A stretch of 64,000 nt of DNA from Ruminobacter amylophilus (GTDB taxonomy: Bacteria; Pseudomonadota; Gammaproteobacteria; Enterobacterales; Succinivibrionaceae): NCBI RefSeq assembly GCF_900115655.1, contig NZ_FOXF01000009.1, positions 1 to 64,000 on the forward strand, in the 5' to 3' direction. Position 1 is the first letter of the stretch; every line of letters starts with the position of its first letter. The position numbers were made by a program, and so were the translations under genes. Below the pieces are notes generated by a model that saw nothing but the letters and a program-made list of their open reading frames with translations, searched no databases and was not told the origin of the DNA. This document shows, one piece after another, positions 25,830 through 35,505 of this stretch.

Positions 25830-26771
25830 ATGTTCAGACATACAAAGAAATTATGCTCAGCCATTACACTGATACTTATGACAGTTACCGGCTGTCAGAT
25901 GGCAAACGACACATCCGGCAGCACCACTCTCAATGCCATCAATGAACTGAGAGATCAGCAGGCAACACTGATTCCGGAGCTTGCCTCAATCAAAGAAGAA
26001 CTTGCTGACCTCAAGGCATCAAGAACAGCCGAAATGGCCGCTCTCAATGAAAAAATCGAATCCGCGCACAGCAACAGAAAAGAACTTGCGGAAATCAACA
26101 GCAACCTGAATTCCCTGCGCACCACCATCAACAGTAAAATGAACAGTCAGGTAGAATCTCCGAAGGAAGTCAAAACCATGAATGCCGACAGTACAAAATT
26201 ATCAGACGGAAAGATGATCTTCGGTGAAGTTGAATGGATTTACATCGGTGAAGCCGATGCCTCACTTGAAGGCCGTATTGATACCGGTGCCGCCGTATCT
26301 TCAATCAGTGCCGTTGATGTTGAGAAGTTTGAAAGAGACGGCAAGACCTGGTACCGCTTCGGTATTCCTCTTACCGAAGACAATACCATCACCATTGAAG
26401 CTCCATGGGTACGCAACACTCAGATTAAACAGGCCTCAACCAACGGTAACATTGAAGACAGACCAGTGGTAAAGCTTACCGTCAAGGTTGATTCCTACAC
26501 CGGAAAGGCGGAATTCTCCTTAAAGAACAGAACCAGTATGGCCTACCCTATCCTTATCGGCCGTGAATTCATCAAGGATATTGCCGTAGTCGATGTTTCA
26601 AGACATCACGTACAGAAGAGAATTGAGGCAAACACGGTATTCACAAACTACAAGGATACCACCAAGAAGAATCTGGTTAAGAAAGACAGCAAAAAAGAAG
26701 AAATTCCGGCAAAGCCGGCCGACAGTCAGAATGTTCAGACTGCGGGCAACGGAGCCAAACCGGCCAAATAA
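25830..26771 (+). CDS. retropepsin-like aspartic/zinc protease-family lipoprotein
   Basis: A 313-residue lipoprotein: the signal ends in VTGC with lipidated Cys22. A coiled coil follows (about 30-110). Then comes a retropepsin-like domain (about 128-255) with the catalytic-type D151-T-G-A, the flap-like region, and YPILIGREFIKDIAVVD near the end. The domain belongs to the family often annotated as RimK-associated ATP-dependent zinc protease. The C-terminal 50 residues are Lys/Pro/Ala-rich. It starts 3 bp after cmoB and leads to the 7TM transglutaminase-like and ATP-grasp genes; related three-gene sets are widespread in Gammaproteobacteria. Location would be periplasmic, membrane-tethered. Confidence 0.8.
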   Translation: MFRHTKKLCSAITLILMTVTGCQMANDTSGSTTLNAINELRDQQATLIPELASIKEELADLKASRTAEMAALNEKIESAHSNRKELAEINSNLNSLRTTINSKMNSQVESPKEVKTMNADSTKLSDGKMIFGEVEWIYIGEADASLEGRIDTGAAVSSISAVDVEKFERDGKTWYRFGIPLTEDNTITIEAPWVRNTQIKQASTNGNIEDRPVVKLTVKVDSYTGKAEFSLKNRTSMAYPILIGREFIKDIAVVDVSRHHVQKRIEANTVFTNYKDTTKKNLVKKDSKKEEIPAKPADSQNVQTAGNGAKPAK

Positions 26772-26923
26772 CAAATAATGAGTTTACAAATCTGAAGGTA
26801 ACCGGTTTGCCTTCAGATTGTTTCTTTTATAGCAGCGGAATCATAAAAGTCACGTTTAAGGAAAACGTCGTACAGAAGTGATTCCTTGATGTTTTAGTAT
26901 AAAAAAATTCAGGACATGCAATT

Positions 26924-28522
26924 ATGATGAGTCGTGGAGTGTACTACCTTGTTATAGCCTTCCTTCTAATTACGGGCATAAGTTTAATGTGCTATCAGCA
27001 CTTTACCTTCTCGGTGCCGTGGCTTCCCGGGAAAAAGAACATTGCCTGGGACATTGAAGCAAAGATTACCTTTCAGGCAAATAAGGAAAATCTTCCTGTA
27101 AGAGTTTCCTTTGCCATTCCGACACAGCAGCCCGGCTACAAGGTTGTGAATGAAACCACCGCCAGTCCGGACTACGGTCTCAACTACAAGGAAATTAACG
27201 GTCAGCAGCGTGCCGAATGGAGCAAGAGACTTGCTTCAGGCAACCAGACTCTTTACTACCGTGTTGAAGTTCTCGCCGATGAAGCATTCAAGAACACCCT
27301 GATGACGGTTCCTGAAGTTGCTGAAATACTTGAACCTGAACCATACTATTCCGCACTGATGCAGATTAAGGATGCGGCCTACTCACGCAGCGTGGATCCG
27401 TTCACCCTCACCAACGAGATATTCAAGGAACTGCACAATCAGGATCAGAACGCCAAGCTTCTGCTGAACAAGTTCAAGAAAGCTGACATCATCGTAAAGA
27501 TCCTGAATCTTGCCGGCATTCCAGCACAGCAGGTTACCGCCATCAAGCTTGAAGACGGCAGAAGAAATCAGAAGCTTCTCACCTACATCGCCGTATTCAA
27601 CGAAAACAATGAATACCATATCTTTGACCCTACCGCTGAAACCATGGGTATCGGCAAGGACGTGTTCATCTGGAATAACAACAACAGTTCCACCATCGAC
27701 GTTACCGGCGGTGACAATTCAAACGTAAGCTTCTCCATCGTACGTAACTTCATCAGCGATCAGAAGGCTTTCGATCTCAAGCGTAATGCCACCACCTCTC
27801 AGGGCAAGGATTACGTAGACCTTTCCGTAAACACTCTTCCTATCGAAGAAAGAGCCGTGTTCAAGAGCGTACTGCTTATACCTATCGGCGTACTCATTGT
27901 GGTATTCCTGCGTATAATCGTCGGCCTCAAGACCTCCGGTACCTTCATGCCTGTACTGATTGCCATGTCATTCCTGCAGACCAATCTGTCTGTAGGTCTC
28001 ATCGGCTTCCTTGCAATTGTGGGCATCGGTCTGATTATCCGTTCATGGCTGTCACACCTGAACCTGCTGCTGGTGGCGAGAATATCAACGGTAATCATAG
28101 CGGTTATCGGTATTATCGGTATTCTGAGCTTCATCACCTACAAGGTTGGTATCTCTGACGGTATCAAGATTACCTTCTTCCCTATGATTATTCTTTCATG
28201 GACCATCGAAAGAATGTCAATTCTGTGGGAGGAAGAAGGTCCGCGTGAAGTTATGAAACAGGGCTCCGGCTCACTGCTGGTTGCGGTTCTGGCCTACCTT
28301 GCCATGAACAGCGCCATCGTTCAGCACGTTACCTTCAATTTCCTCGGTCTCCAGCTGGTTATACTGGCCGCCGTACTGCTCATGGGTAACTACACCGGCT
28401 ACCGTCTGAGCGAATTAAAGCGTTTCAAGCCGCTTGCCGAACAGATTAACTCACCTACCGGTCAGAAGCTTGAAGCTGACAGACTCAGACAGGAAATCAA
28501 AGAGCTGAAAAAGGATCTGTAA
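26924..28522 (+). CDS. inactive transglutaminase-like protein fused to 7TM domain
   Basis: A 532-residue membrane protein. After an N-terminal anchor helix (about 5-26) there is a periplasmic region with a transglutaminase-like fold (about 40-300; segments NQDQNAKLLLNKFKKADI and LLTYIAVFNENNEYHIFDP). The C-terminal half has about seven membrane helices (from about 313), with GLKTSGTFMPVLIAMSF. This matches the UUP1 transglutaminase-like plus 7TM family. The usual Cys-His-Asp triad is not evident, in line with the inactive label. It overlaps the same transcript as the ATP-grasp gene, which starts 1 bp after its stop. Confidence 0.83.
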   Translation: MMSRGVYYLVIAFLLITGISLMCYQHFTFSVPWLPGKKNIAWDIEAKITFQANKENLPVRVSFAIPTQQPGYKVVNETTASPDYGLNYKEINGQQRAEWSKRLASGNQTLYYRVEVLADEAFKNTLMTVPEVAEILEPEPYYSALMQIKDAAYSRSVDPFTLTNEIFKELHNQDQNAKLLLNKFKKADIIVKILNLAGIPAQQVTAIKLEDGRRNQKLLTYIAVFNENNEYHIFDPTAETMGIGKDVFIWNNNNSSTIDVTGGDNSNVSFSIVRNFISDQKAFDLKRNATTSQGKDYVDLSVNTLPIEERAVFKSVLLIPIGVLIVVFLRIIVGLKTSGTFMPVLIAMSFLQTNLSVGLIGFLAIVGIGLIIRSWLSHLNLLLVARISTVIIAVIGIIGILSFITYKVGISDGIKITFFPMIILSWTIERMSILWEEEGPREVMKQGSGSLLVAVLAYLAMNSAIVQHVTFNFLGLQLVILAAVLLMGNYTGYRLSELKRFKPLAEQINSPTGQKLEADRLRQEIKELKKDL

Positions 28523-28523
28523 T

Positions 28524-29501
28524 ATGAATCTGTGGCCTTTTAAAAAATACTGCTCTCCATTTACCCTGGGGCGACTGGGGATAATGGGCATGAACCAGCG
28601 TAATGTAAACTACATCGGACGCTATAACGAAAGAGCTCTGTATCCTCTGGTGGACAATAAACTGCTGACCAAGGAACTGGCTCTTAAAAACAAGGTTTCC
28701 ACCACCAATCTGATTGGCTCAATCAAGCATCAGTACGATGTGGAAAACTTCATTAAAATAGTTAAGGATCGCGACGGCTTCTGCATCAAACCGGCACACG
28801 GTTCCGGCGGTAAAGGCATTCTGGTTATCACCAAAACCGATGAAAAAGCCTTCTACAAGCCTAACGGACAGGCTCTGACCGCCATGGATATCGAAAGACA
28901 CATATCCAATATTCTTGCCGGTCTGTTCTCTCTCGGCGGAAAGCAGGACTTTGCGCTGATTGAAGATCTGATAAATTTTGATGACGTGTTCGCCGATTAC
29001 AGCTATGAAGGTGTACCTGATGTCCGCGTAATCGTATTCCAGGGATATCCCGTAATGAGTATGATGCGTCTGTCTACCGCAGCTTCGGATGGCAAGGCAA
29101 ACCTGCATCAGGGAGCCGTGGGCGTAGGCATCTGTCTGCGTTCAGGCAAAGCAGTGAGAGCAGTGCAGTTCAACAATCCGATTGAAAAGCACCCTGACAC
29201 CGGTGCCCTGCTGGCAAATCTTCAGGTACCGCAGTGGGAAAGCGTACTCAATCTGGCATCAAGCTGCTATGACATGTCCAGACTCGGTTATATCGGTACC
29301 GATATAGTTCTCGACAAGAAGAGAGGTCCGCTGCTTCTGGAATTAAACGCACGTCCGGGCATGGCCATTCAGACAGCCAACGGTGCCGGTCTGCTTCCTA
29401 GACTTCATTTTGTGGAAGCCTTTATCGAAAAGCACGGTTACCTTCCGCCTGAGGAAAGAGTAAAGGTATCTCAGGAACACTTCGGTGTTCATGCGGTTTA
29501 A
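28524..29501 (+). CDS. ATP-grasp protein, alpha-L-glutamate ligase-like
   Basis: A 325-residue ATP-grasp enzyme. FCIKPAHGSGGKGILVI is the ATP-lysine/glycine-rich loop region, and DIVLDKKRGPLLLELNARPGMAIQ supplies the metal-binding Glu/Asn end of the grasp domain. It is of the type annotated alpha-L-glutamate ligase-like (RimK relatives), found with the 7TM transglutaminase-like protein and the retropepsin lipoprotein. The substrate is unknown; the trio probably modifies an envelope peptide or protein. Cytoplasmic, no signal peptide. Confidence 0.83.
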   Translation: MNLWPFKKYCSPFTLGRLGIMGMNQRNVNYIGRYNERALYPLVDNKLLTKELALKNKVSTTNLIGSIKHQYDVENFIKIVKDRDGFCIKPAHGSGGKGILVITKTDEKAFYKPNGQALTAMDIERHISNILAGLFSLGGKQDFALIEDLINFDDVFADYSYEGVPDVRVIVFQGYPVMSMMRLSTAASDGKANLHQGAVGVGICLRSGKAVRAVQFNNPIEKHPDTGALLANLQVPQWESVLNLASSCYDMSRLGYIGTDIVLDKKRGPLLLELNARPGMAIQTANGAGLLPRLHFVEAFIEKHGYLPPEERVKVSQEHFGVHAV

Positions 29502-29520
29502 CCGAAAGACATTGCACCCA

Positions 29521-29554
29521 AAAGCCCGTTATCATACAGATATCGGGCTTTTTT
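29521..29554 (+). terminator. terminator of the dnaT-like/cmoAB/ATP-grasp operon
   Basis: AAGCCCG (29522-29528) pairs with CGGGCTT (29544-29550), followed by a T-run. It lies 20 bp past the ATP-grasp gene. Confidence 0.8.
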
Positions 29555-29771
29555 AGGCTCAATGAACCGTGATTACGGTAAAACAGGACGCATTGACCGT
29601 ATGAACGTACCAGTTCCTGCCGACCGTTCGCATGAAGCATCCGAGCTAAGAATTTCAATTCTGCACCACGCCATGACATCAGCGTCCGTAATGCCGGTAT
29701 TTTTTCTGATTCTGCTTATTCCGAAAATCTTTCAATGTTCTCAGTCACAGAAACAGCGTCTCCTGTTTAAT

Positions 29772-30209
29772 CTAGATATGCAGTGATATGGTTACGGGGC
29801 CGTCATTTTCAAGACGAATCTTCATATCGGCTGCAAATTCCCCGGTCTGCACCCCGGGCTTTACACTTCTGGCATACGCAACAAGTTCGTCATACATCTG
29901 TCTGGCCTCCTGCGGCGGCATGGCGGGATCGAAGCTCGGTCTGTTTCCACGATCGGTATCTGCGGCCAGAGTAAACTGGGATACCAGCATGAGATTACCG
30001 CCGGCTTCATTGACGTTCAGATTCATCTTACCTTCAGAATCGCTGAAAATGCGGTATTTAAGAATTCTATCGAGCATTCTGCGGGACTTTTCAGCCGTAT
30101 CCCCCTTTTCAAAGGCAATAAAGGCGAGAACACCGTTTTTCATGGAAGCGATACAGCTGCCGTCAACCGTAATATCAGCGAAATTCACTCTCTGTAGCAG
30201 GGCTATCAT
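29772..30209 (-). CDS. dtd: D-aminoacyl-tRNA deacylase
   Basis: A 145-residue enzyme that clears D-amino acids from mischarged tRNAs. The start at 30209 (MIALLQRVNFA) gives exactly the E. coli length and has GGAGAG upstream. An extension upstream in frame would read through the rplT terminator. Conserved segments MLVSQFTLAADTDRGNRPSF and the GP-type motif NDGPVTISLHI at the C-terminus are present. Confidence 0.95.
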   Translation of the reverse strand: MIALLQRVNFADITVDGSCIASMKNGVLAFIAFEKGDTAEKSRRMLDRILKYRIFSDSEGKMNLNVNEAGGNLMLVSQFTLAADTDRGNRPSFDPAMPPQEARQMYDELVAYARSVKPGVQTGEFAADMKIRLENDGPVTISLHI

Positions 30210-30229
30210 GTTTATAAATCTCTCCATAT

Positions 30230-30257
30230 AAAAAAATACCACACCCGGAGGTGTGGT
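30230..30257 (-). terminator. rplT operon terminator
   Basis: ACCACACC (30238-30245) pairs with GGTGTGGT (30250-30257) around a 4-nt loop, followed on the minus strand by seven Ts. It ends the thrS-infC-rpmI-rplT transcript upstream of dtd. Confidence 0.85.
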
Positions 30258-30298
30258 ACATTTCACCAAAATATTAACAGTATGTCAATATTACTGAA

Positions 30299-30652
30299 TT
30301 ACAGAGCAGCCTTAGCCTTTTCTACAAGAACAGTAAAGGTTGACTTATCGTTAACAGCGATGTTGGCGAGGATCTTACGATCTAATTCGATAGATGCCTT
30401 CTTTAAGCCACATACAAACTTGCTGTATGATAAACCGTTTACGCGAGCAGCAGCGTTAATACGAACGATCCATAACTGACGGAACTGACGCTTCTTCTGA
30501 CGACGGTCACGATAAGCATACTGACCAGCCTTGGTTACAGCCTGTACGGCAACACGGTAAACACGTGAACGAGCACCGTAATAACCCTTGGCAGCCTTTA
30601 AAACCTTCTTATGACGTGCATGAGCGGTAACACCGCGCTTTACTCTTGCCAT
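30299..30652 (-). CDS. rplT: 50S ribosomal protein L20
   Basis: A 117-residue L20, basic throughout, starting [19 protein letters not shown]. It binds 23S rRNA early in 50S assembly. Last gene of the thrS-infC-rpmI-rplT operon, as in E. coli, where L20 represses its own and rpmI translation. Only 18 bp separate it from rpmI. Confidence 0.98.
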   Translation of the reverse strand: MARVKRGVTAHARHKKVLKAAKGYYGARSRVYRVAVQAVTKAGQYAYRDRRQKKRQFRQLWIVRINAAARVNGLSYSKFVCGLKKASIELDRKILANIAVNDKSTFTVLVEKAKAAL

Positions 30653-30670
30653 TTCCTAACTACTCCTCTG

Positions 30671-30865
30671 TTATGCGTAAGGTAATAAATTAACGATATT
30701 ACGAAGATCTGACTTATGAATCATAGTCATAGCACGTAAATGACGTTTACGCTTAGTAGACTTCTTGGTCAGGATGTGACGAAGATTACAGTGCTTACGC
30801 TTGAAGCCGTTAGCGGTCTTCTTAAAACGCTTATGAGCACCCTTATCAGTTTTCATTTTTGGCAT
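30671..30865 (-). CDS. rpmI: 50S ribosomal protein L35
   Basis: A 64-residue L35 starting [17 protein letters not shown]. The start at 30865 is chosen over one six codons upstream because it gives the universal L35 N-terminus and GGAG precedes it. Located between infC and rplT. Confidence 0.97.
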   Translation of the reverse strand: MPKMKTDKGAHKRFKKTANGFKRKHCNLRHILTKKSTKRKRHLRAMTMIHKSDLRNIVNLLPYA

Positions 30866-30953
30866 AATAAAAAAACTCCACATTGGAATATTAAAAACAC
30901 ATAATACGGGAGGCGTACATCAGTACAGCACTTTGGTTAACTTCCCCGGATTA

Positions 30954-31505
30954 CTACCTTTTTTTCGGTGATAACACCATGACAGCCTGGCGACCTTCCA
31001 TCTTAGAGGCAGATTCAACCACAGCAAGGTCTCTGTCGACACAAAGTTCTTTTTCAATACGCTTCATTACGTCGAGACCGATGTCCTGGTGAGCAATTTC
31101 ACGACCGCGGTAACGCATGGTTACCTTAGCCTTGTCACCGTCTTCCAGGAAACGTATCAGGTTGCGAAGTTTTACCTGATAGTCGCCTTCGTCAGTTGCA
31201 TGACGGAATTTAATTTCCTTAACCTGCACCTGCTTTTGCTTTTTCTTTTGCTCTTTCTGAGCCTTACTCTTTTCGTAAAGGAATTTACCGTAGTCCATTA
31301 TACGACATACAGGCGGTTCTGCATTCGGACTGATTTCTACTAAATCAACACCTGCCTCAGTAGCCTTGTTTAAAGCTTCTGAAGAACTCATTATACCTAA
31401 AGCTTCACCATCGAGACCGATTAATCTTACTTCACGGTATCTAATTTCACCATTTATTCTGGTTTTATTAGCGGCCTGTTTGCCGGTTTTCTTAACGTTA
31501 TTAAT
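30954..31505 (-). CDS. infC: translation initiation factor IF-3, with AUU start codon
   Basis: A 183-residue IF-3. The core [23 protein letters not shown] and the C-terminal domain with [18 protein letters not shown] are diagnostic. The start is the ATT at 31505-31503: AGAGGAG lies 7 bases before it and it falls 4 bases after the thrS stop, giving a protein near the E. coli length (180). An in-frame ATG at 31529 lies inside thrS with no ribosome-binding site. In E. coli the rare AUU start lets IF-3 limit its own translation; the same control is likely here. Confidence 0.93.
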   Translation of the reverse strand: MNNVKKTGKQAANKTRINGEIRYREVRLIGLDGEALGIMSSSEALNKATEAGVDLVEISPNAEPPVCRIMDYGKFLYEKSKAQKEQKKKQKQVQVKEIKFRHATDEGDYQVKLRNLIRFLEDGDKAKVTMRYRGREIAHQDIGLDVMKRIEKELCVDRDLAVVESASKMEGRQAVMVLSPKKR

Positions 31506-31509
31506 GGTA

Positions 31510-33438
31510 TTACTCCTCTGCGCTATCAATTCCGCGGCTAATGATATCCTTTTTGATTAAAGAAATCAAGTCAGAAATTGAATAACTACCTAAATCTTCA
31601 CCCTTTCTGGTTCTTACTGATACAGTACCGTTTTCAACTTCCTTGGCACCGCATACCAGCATGTAAGGAACCTTCATTAAAGTATGTTCTCTTACCTTGA
31701 AACCAACCTTTTCGTTTCTGAGATCAGACTTCACGCGGATTCCGGCTTCATCGAGCATATCGGTAACCTTGGCAACATAATCAGCCTGAGCATCGGTAAT
31801 ACCCATAACAACAGCCTGAACAGGAGCCAGCCAGGTTGGGAATGCACCGGCATATTCTTCAGTAAGAATACCGATAAAGCGTTCCATAGAACCGAGGATT
31901 GCTCTGTGAATCATAATAGGATTGTGCTTTTCATTGTCTTCACCGATATAGGTGGCTTCAAGTCTCTGAGGGAGGAAGAAGTCCAGCTGTACGGTACCAC
32001 ACTGCCAGTCACGACCCAGACAGTCATGAAGAGTGAATTCAATCTTAGGACCGTAGAAAGCACCTTCACCAGGCTGGTATTCGAAAGCGATGCCGTTTTC
32101 GTCAAGAGCCTTAGCAAGATCGTGTTCAGCCTTGTCCCATAACGCATCGTCGCCGATACGCTTTTCAGGTCTGGTTGAAAGCTTAACATCGATGTTCTTG
32201 AATCCGAATGAACCGTAAACATCATAAACGAACTTGATACAGTTACTAACTTCAGACATTACCTGATCTTCAGTACAGAACAGATGTGCGTCGTCCTGAG
32301 TAAAGCCTCTTACACGCATCATGCCGTGTAAAGAACCTGACGGTTCGTTACGGTGGCACTGACCGAATTCAGCCATTCTGATTGGCAGATCGCGGTATGA
32401 GTGCAGACGCTGATTGAAAATCTGGATGTGTGCAGGACAGTTCATAGGCTTAACAGCATAATCTCTGTTTTCAGAACTGGTGGTGAACATTGCTTCTGAG
32501 TACTTTGCCCAGTGACCTGAACGTTCCCAGAGCACACGGTCCATCATGAATGGAGTCTTAACTTCAATATACTTGTACTTGTGGAGCTTTTCACGCATAA
32601 AGTTTTCGAGAGTACGATAGATGGTCCATCCGTCGTTGTGCCAGAAAATCATGCCTGGAGCTTCCTGCTGCATGTGATAAAGGTCGAGCTGAGGACCAAT
32701 CTTGCGGTGGTCGCGCTTTGCAGCTTCTTCAAGTCTCTTAAGGTATGCGTCAAGAGCCTTCTTGTCAGCCCATGCGGTACCGTAAATTCTCTGAAGCATC
32801 TTGTTCTTTGCATCACCGCGCCAGTATGCACCTGCAGACTTGGTGATCTTGAAGAATTTGCAGAAACGCATGTTAGGAACATGAGGACCGCGACACATAT
32901 CAATGTATTCAAGATGATGATAGAGAGCAGGATGATCATCGTGAGAGATGTTTTCCTCAAGGATAAGCTGCTTGTACGGCTCGTTTCTTTCGCCGAAAAC
33001 TTCATGAGCCTTATCCCATGTTACTCTTTCCTTGATTACGTCATATTCGGTCTTTGCAAGTTCATGCATTCTTTCATCAAGCTTTGCAAGATCTTCTTCT
33101 GTAAGGGTGTGGTCGAGATCAACGTCATAATAGAAACCGTTGTCGATTACAGGACCGATGGCCATCTTTGTTTCAGGCCAGAGCTGCTTGATGGCATGAC
33201 CGAGAAGGTGAGCACATGAGTGTCTGATGATCTCAACACCTTCCTGATCCTTTGGAGTGATGATGCTTAAGGTAGCATCTTCGGAAATGAGTTCACAGGC
33301 ATCAACAAGTTCCCCGTTAACTTTACCAGCAACACAGACTTTGGCTAAACCAGGGCCAATACTCTGAGCAACATCATAAACTGAAACAGGGTTTTCAAAA
33401 TTTTTAATACTTCCGTCCGGAAGAGTAATAGCAGGCAT
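31510..33438 (-). CDS. thrS: threonyl-tRNA synthetase
   Basis: A 642-residue class II synthetase, the same length as E. coli ThrS. The start at 33438 ([10 protein letters not shown]) is set by family length and an AGGTTAGGA site. Domains: TGS (1-60), editing/SAD domain (about 63-225, with [10 protein letters not shown] and the [10 protein letters not shown] segment), catalytic core (about 240-535, MNCPAH and [20 protein letters not shown]) and anticodon-binding domain (about 540-642). First gene of the IF-3/L35/L20 operon. A tRNA-like hairpin lies just before its start. Confidence 0.97.
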   Translation of the reverse strand: MPAITLPDGSIKNFENPVSVYDVAQSIGPGLAKVCVAGKVNGELVDACELISEDATLSIITPKDQEGVEIIRHSCAHLLGHAIKQLWPETKMAIGPVIDNGFYYDVDLDHTLTEEDLAKLDERMHELAKTEYDVIKERVTWDKAHEVFGERNEPYKQLILEENISHDDHPALYHHLEYIDMCRGPHVPNMRFCKFFKITKSAGAYWRGDAKNKMLQRIYGTAWADKKALDAYLKRLEEAAKRDHRKIGPQLDLYHMQQEAPGMIFWHNDGWTIYRTLENFMREKLHKYKYIEVKTPFMMDRVLWERSGHWAKYSEAMFTTSSENRDYAVKPMNCPAHIQIFNQRLHSYRDLPIRMAEFGQCHRNEPSGSLHGMMRVRGFTQDDAHLFCTEDQVMSEVSNCIKFVYDVYGSFGFKNIDVKLSTRPEKRIGDDALWDKAEHDLAKALDENGIAFEYQPGEGAFYGPKIEFTLHDCLGRDWQCGTVQLDFFLPQRLEATYIGEDNEKHNPIMIHRAILGSMERFIGILTEEYAGAFPTWLAPVQAVVMGITDAQADYVAKVTDMLDEAGIRVKSDLRNEKVGFKVREHTLMKVPYMLVCGAKEVENGTVSVRTRKGEDLGSYSISDLISLIKKDIISRGIDSAEE

Positions 33439-33458
33439 TATCCTAACCTCTTCTGTAC

Positions 33459-33477
33459 TGATACAAACCAAGTATCA
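33459..33477 (-). promoter_or_regulatory. candidate thrS translational operator (tRNA-Thr anticodon mimic)
   Basis: On the minus strand TGATAC and GTATCA form a 6-bp stem with the 7-base loop TTGGTTT, 21-39 bases before the thrS ATG. The loop has the layout of an anticodon loop with GGU in the anticodon position, the anticodon of a major tRNA-Thr. In E. coli an anticodon-like arm of the thrS leader at about the same distance binds ThrRS and blocks translation. Confidence 0.5.
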
Positions 33478-33612
33478 TGTACGCAATAAATACAACATCT
33501 TTAATAAACACCTGAAAGGACGCCGGCCGCACGGTCGGTTCATCCGGTGTTTGCATAAAAAGTCCCGTCTGATGCAGATGCTTACAAAAACACCCGACGA
33601 TCAAACTTGTAT

Positions 33613-33641
33613 AATATAATTACACACATGGATTTTTGCAA
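33613..33641 (-). promoter_or_regulatory. thrS promoter
   Basis: On the minus strand: TTGCAA (33641-33636), a 17-bp spacer, TATATT (33618-33613). The transcript would start near 33606, giving a leader of about 165 nt that includes the operator hairpin. Confidence 0.5.
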
Positions 33642-33934
33642 GTGTTTTAACACCTTAAATCAGGCTTTGCGTACGCTTTTTCATACTCATTTACCTGCAC
33701 TCGCCGTAATCAGGCAATTCCTACTGAAACACTTTTATTTAACTGTTTCATTACACACCGTCATCCGCCGTGACGACCGTATCGTCATCCGCTGTCGCAC
33801 GCACGTCTCCGTCCGCATTTCCGATAACGGCACTTTTTGTATATAATATATAATCAGGAGATTGTGCCTGATGCACTTCTCCGCTGATTTATCGGCAAAA
33901 GAAACACATAACATATAAGAAAATAATAAAATCC
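33642..33934. other. intergenic region between divergent thrS and the MATE gene
   Basis: Together with the thrS leader this is a 496-bp gap. It contains a direct repeat of CGTCATCCGC (33759-33768 and 33783-33792) and TATAAT-like sequence near 33840-33852 suited to the MATE-gene promoter. A 79-codon + strand frame at 33607-33846 overlaps the thrS promoter and has no family resemblance. Confidence 0.4.
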
Positions 33935-35344
33935 ATGGATTCAAACAGCAACAAAGCGCCCATGTACAACAGTACGTACAAGGGAAGTTTAAAAAAAGAA
34001 ATAATGCAGCAGTTACACCTTGCCATACCTATTCTCATAGGACAGCTGAGTACGTCCCTGCTGGGTTTTATCGACACCATCATGGCCTCAAATCTCGGGA
34101 TGACGGATCTGGCTGCAATCGCCGTCGGCTGCAGTTTCTGGATTCCTTTTTCCCTGCTCTGCATAGGTCTTTGTCTGGGGCTTTCCCCGATTATTGCCCA
34201 GCTGCTCGGTCAGAATAATCCGGAAGAAATTCCGAAGTACACGCACAACGCACTGTTTCCTCTGATGATCGTAACGGCATTTTCCATGATATTCCTGCTG
34301 ATAATGCCTTCCTTCATGCTTAAATACACCAATCTGGGACCTGAGGTCATTGACAAGGCGGTAAAATACATCGATCTCGTGGTTATAGCTCTGCCTGGAC
34401 TCAGTCTCTATCACCTGCTTAAAAACACTGCAGAAGGCGTTATGGTAGCTATTCCAACCATGATTATCGGTCTGGTATCAGTTCTTATGAACATTCCTCT
34501 TAACTACATATTCATGTACGGAAAACTGGGAATCCCCGAAATGGGCGCCGTGGGCTGCGGCGTGGCCACGGCAATCATCGCATGGACATCCTTCGGGATT
34601 ATCTACCTTTACTGCAGATACAACAGCAGGCTTAAGGATTTCAACATTCTCAGAAAAAAGGAAAATACCGATTTCTCAATCATCAAGCACGTATCCAGAA
34701 TCGGTTTTCCGGTTTCCGTTGCCCTGCTGATTGAAAACTTCACCTACTACATTTTCGGCTACGCAACCGGCTTTCTGGGAACTCAGTATACGGCCGCGCA
34801 TCAGATTGCCAGCATCATCAGCGTTATGGTATTCATGCTTCCTGTAGCAGTGTCTACGGCCGAGGCCATCAGAATCAGCAACAATCTTGCCGTCGGCAGC
34901 AAGAGCATGGCCCTGCTTTCGGTTAAAGCAACGGCAATAATCTCTCATGCCATTATCCTTCCGGTCTGTTTTTCAATTTTCTTCTTCCGTCATGAAATCA
35001 TTTCATTCTTTACGGAGGATCCGGCACTGCACAAACTGGCCGCCCCACTGTTTTTTGCCATACTCGCGTTTCAGGTACAGGACGCACTGTTCGGAATCTG
35101 TCTGGGAATCGTTCGCGGATTCAAGGATACCAAAACCATGATGCTCGTGAATTTCGTGGTTCTCTGGTGCATGAGCGCGCCTCTTGGTTATCTGATCGGT
35201 TTTACCGATTTCTTCGGCAGAAAATACGGCCTCTATGGTCTGTGGGGCATTCTGGTTTTCTGCTACTGGAGTCTGACCATAGCCTTCGGCGCAAGAAGCA
35301 TCTACCTCTTCAGACATCATAAATTCAAAATCTACCGTTACTGA
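33935..35344 (+). CDS. MATE-family multidrug/sodium efflux transporter (NorM-like)
   Basis: A 469-residue protein with about 12 membrane helices in two halves. The first half begins LHLAIPILIGQLSTSLLGFIDTIMASNLG, the second PVSVALLIENFTYYIFGYATG, as in NorM-type MATE antiporters that expel cationic drugs with sodium or protons. NorM-like features include GLCLGLSPIIAQLLGQN. Length is typical (about 460). A weak stem with T-run follows at 35444-35471. It stands alone, divergent from thrS. Confidence 0.9.
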   Translation: MDSNSNKAPMYNSTYKGSLKKEIMQQLHLAIPILIGQLSTSLLGFIDTIMASNLGMTDLAAIAVGCSFWIPFSLLCIGLCLGLSPIIAQLLGQNNPEEIPKYTHNALFPLMIVTAFSMIFLLIMPSFMLKYTNLGPEVIDKAVKYIDLVVIALPGLSLYHLLKNTAEGVMVAIPTMIIGLVSVLMNIPLNYIFMYGKLGIPEMGAVGCGVATAIIAWTSFGIIYLYCRYNSRLKDFNILRKKENTDFSIIKHVSRIGFPVSVALLIENFTYYIFGYATGFLGTQYTAAHQIASIISVMVFMLPVAVSTAEAIRISNNLAVGSKSMALLSVKATAIISHAIILPVCFSIFFFRHEIISFFTEDPALHKLAAPLFFAILAFQVQDALFGICLGIVRGFKDTKTMMLVNFVVLWCMSAPLGYLIGFTDFFGRKYGLYGLWGILVFCYWSLTIAFGARSIYLFRHHKFKIYRY

Positions 35345-35443
35345 CAGAGCGGTACCCGGTTCAAACGCCTGAAAATTTGCTAAAAATCTCAAACCGATTC
35401 AGGCGTGTGTTCACGTTCCCGGAAAAATTAATATAATATTACC

Positions 35444-35471
35444 GGTGGTTAATCATCCACCTGTTTTTTAT
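35444..35471 (+). terminator. possible terminator after the MATE gene
   Basis: GGTGG (35444-35448) and CCACC (35457-35461) form a short stem, followed by TG and six Ts. The stem is only 5-6 bp, so strength is doubtful. Confidence 0.4.
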
Positions 35472-35505
35472 TCCCGTTCCTGAGTTTTTGTATTACGGAG
35501 ATGAC

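Noticed and set aside
33607-33846. 79-codon + strand frame before the MATE gene
   Set aside because: It overlaps the thrS promoter and leader on the other strand and resembles no family.
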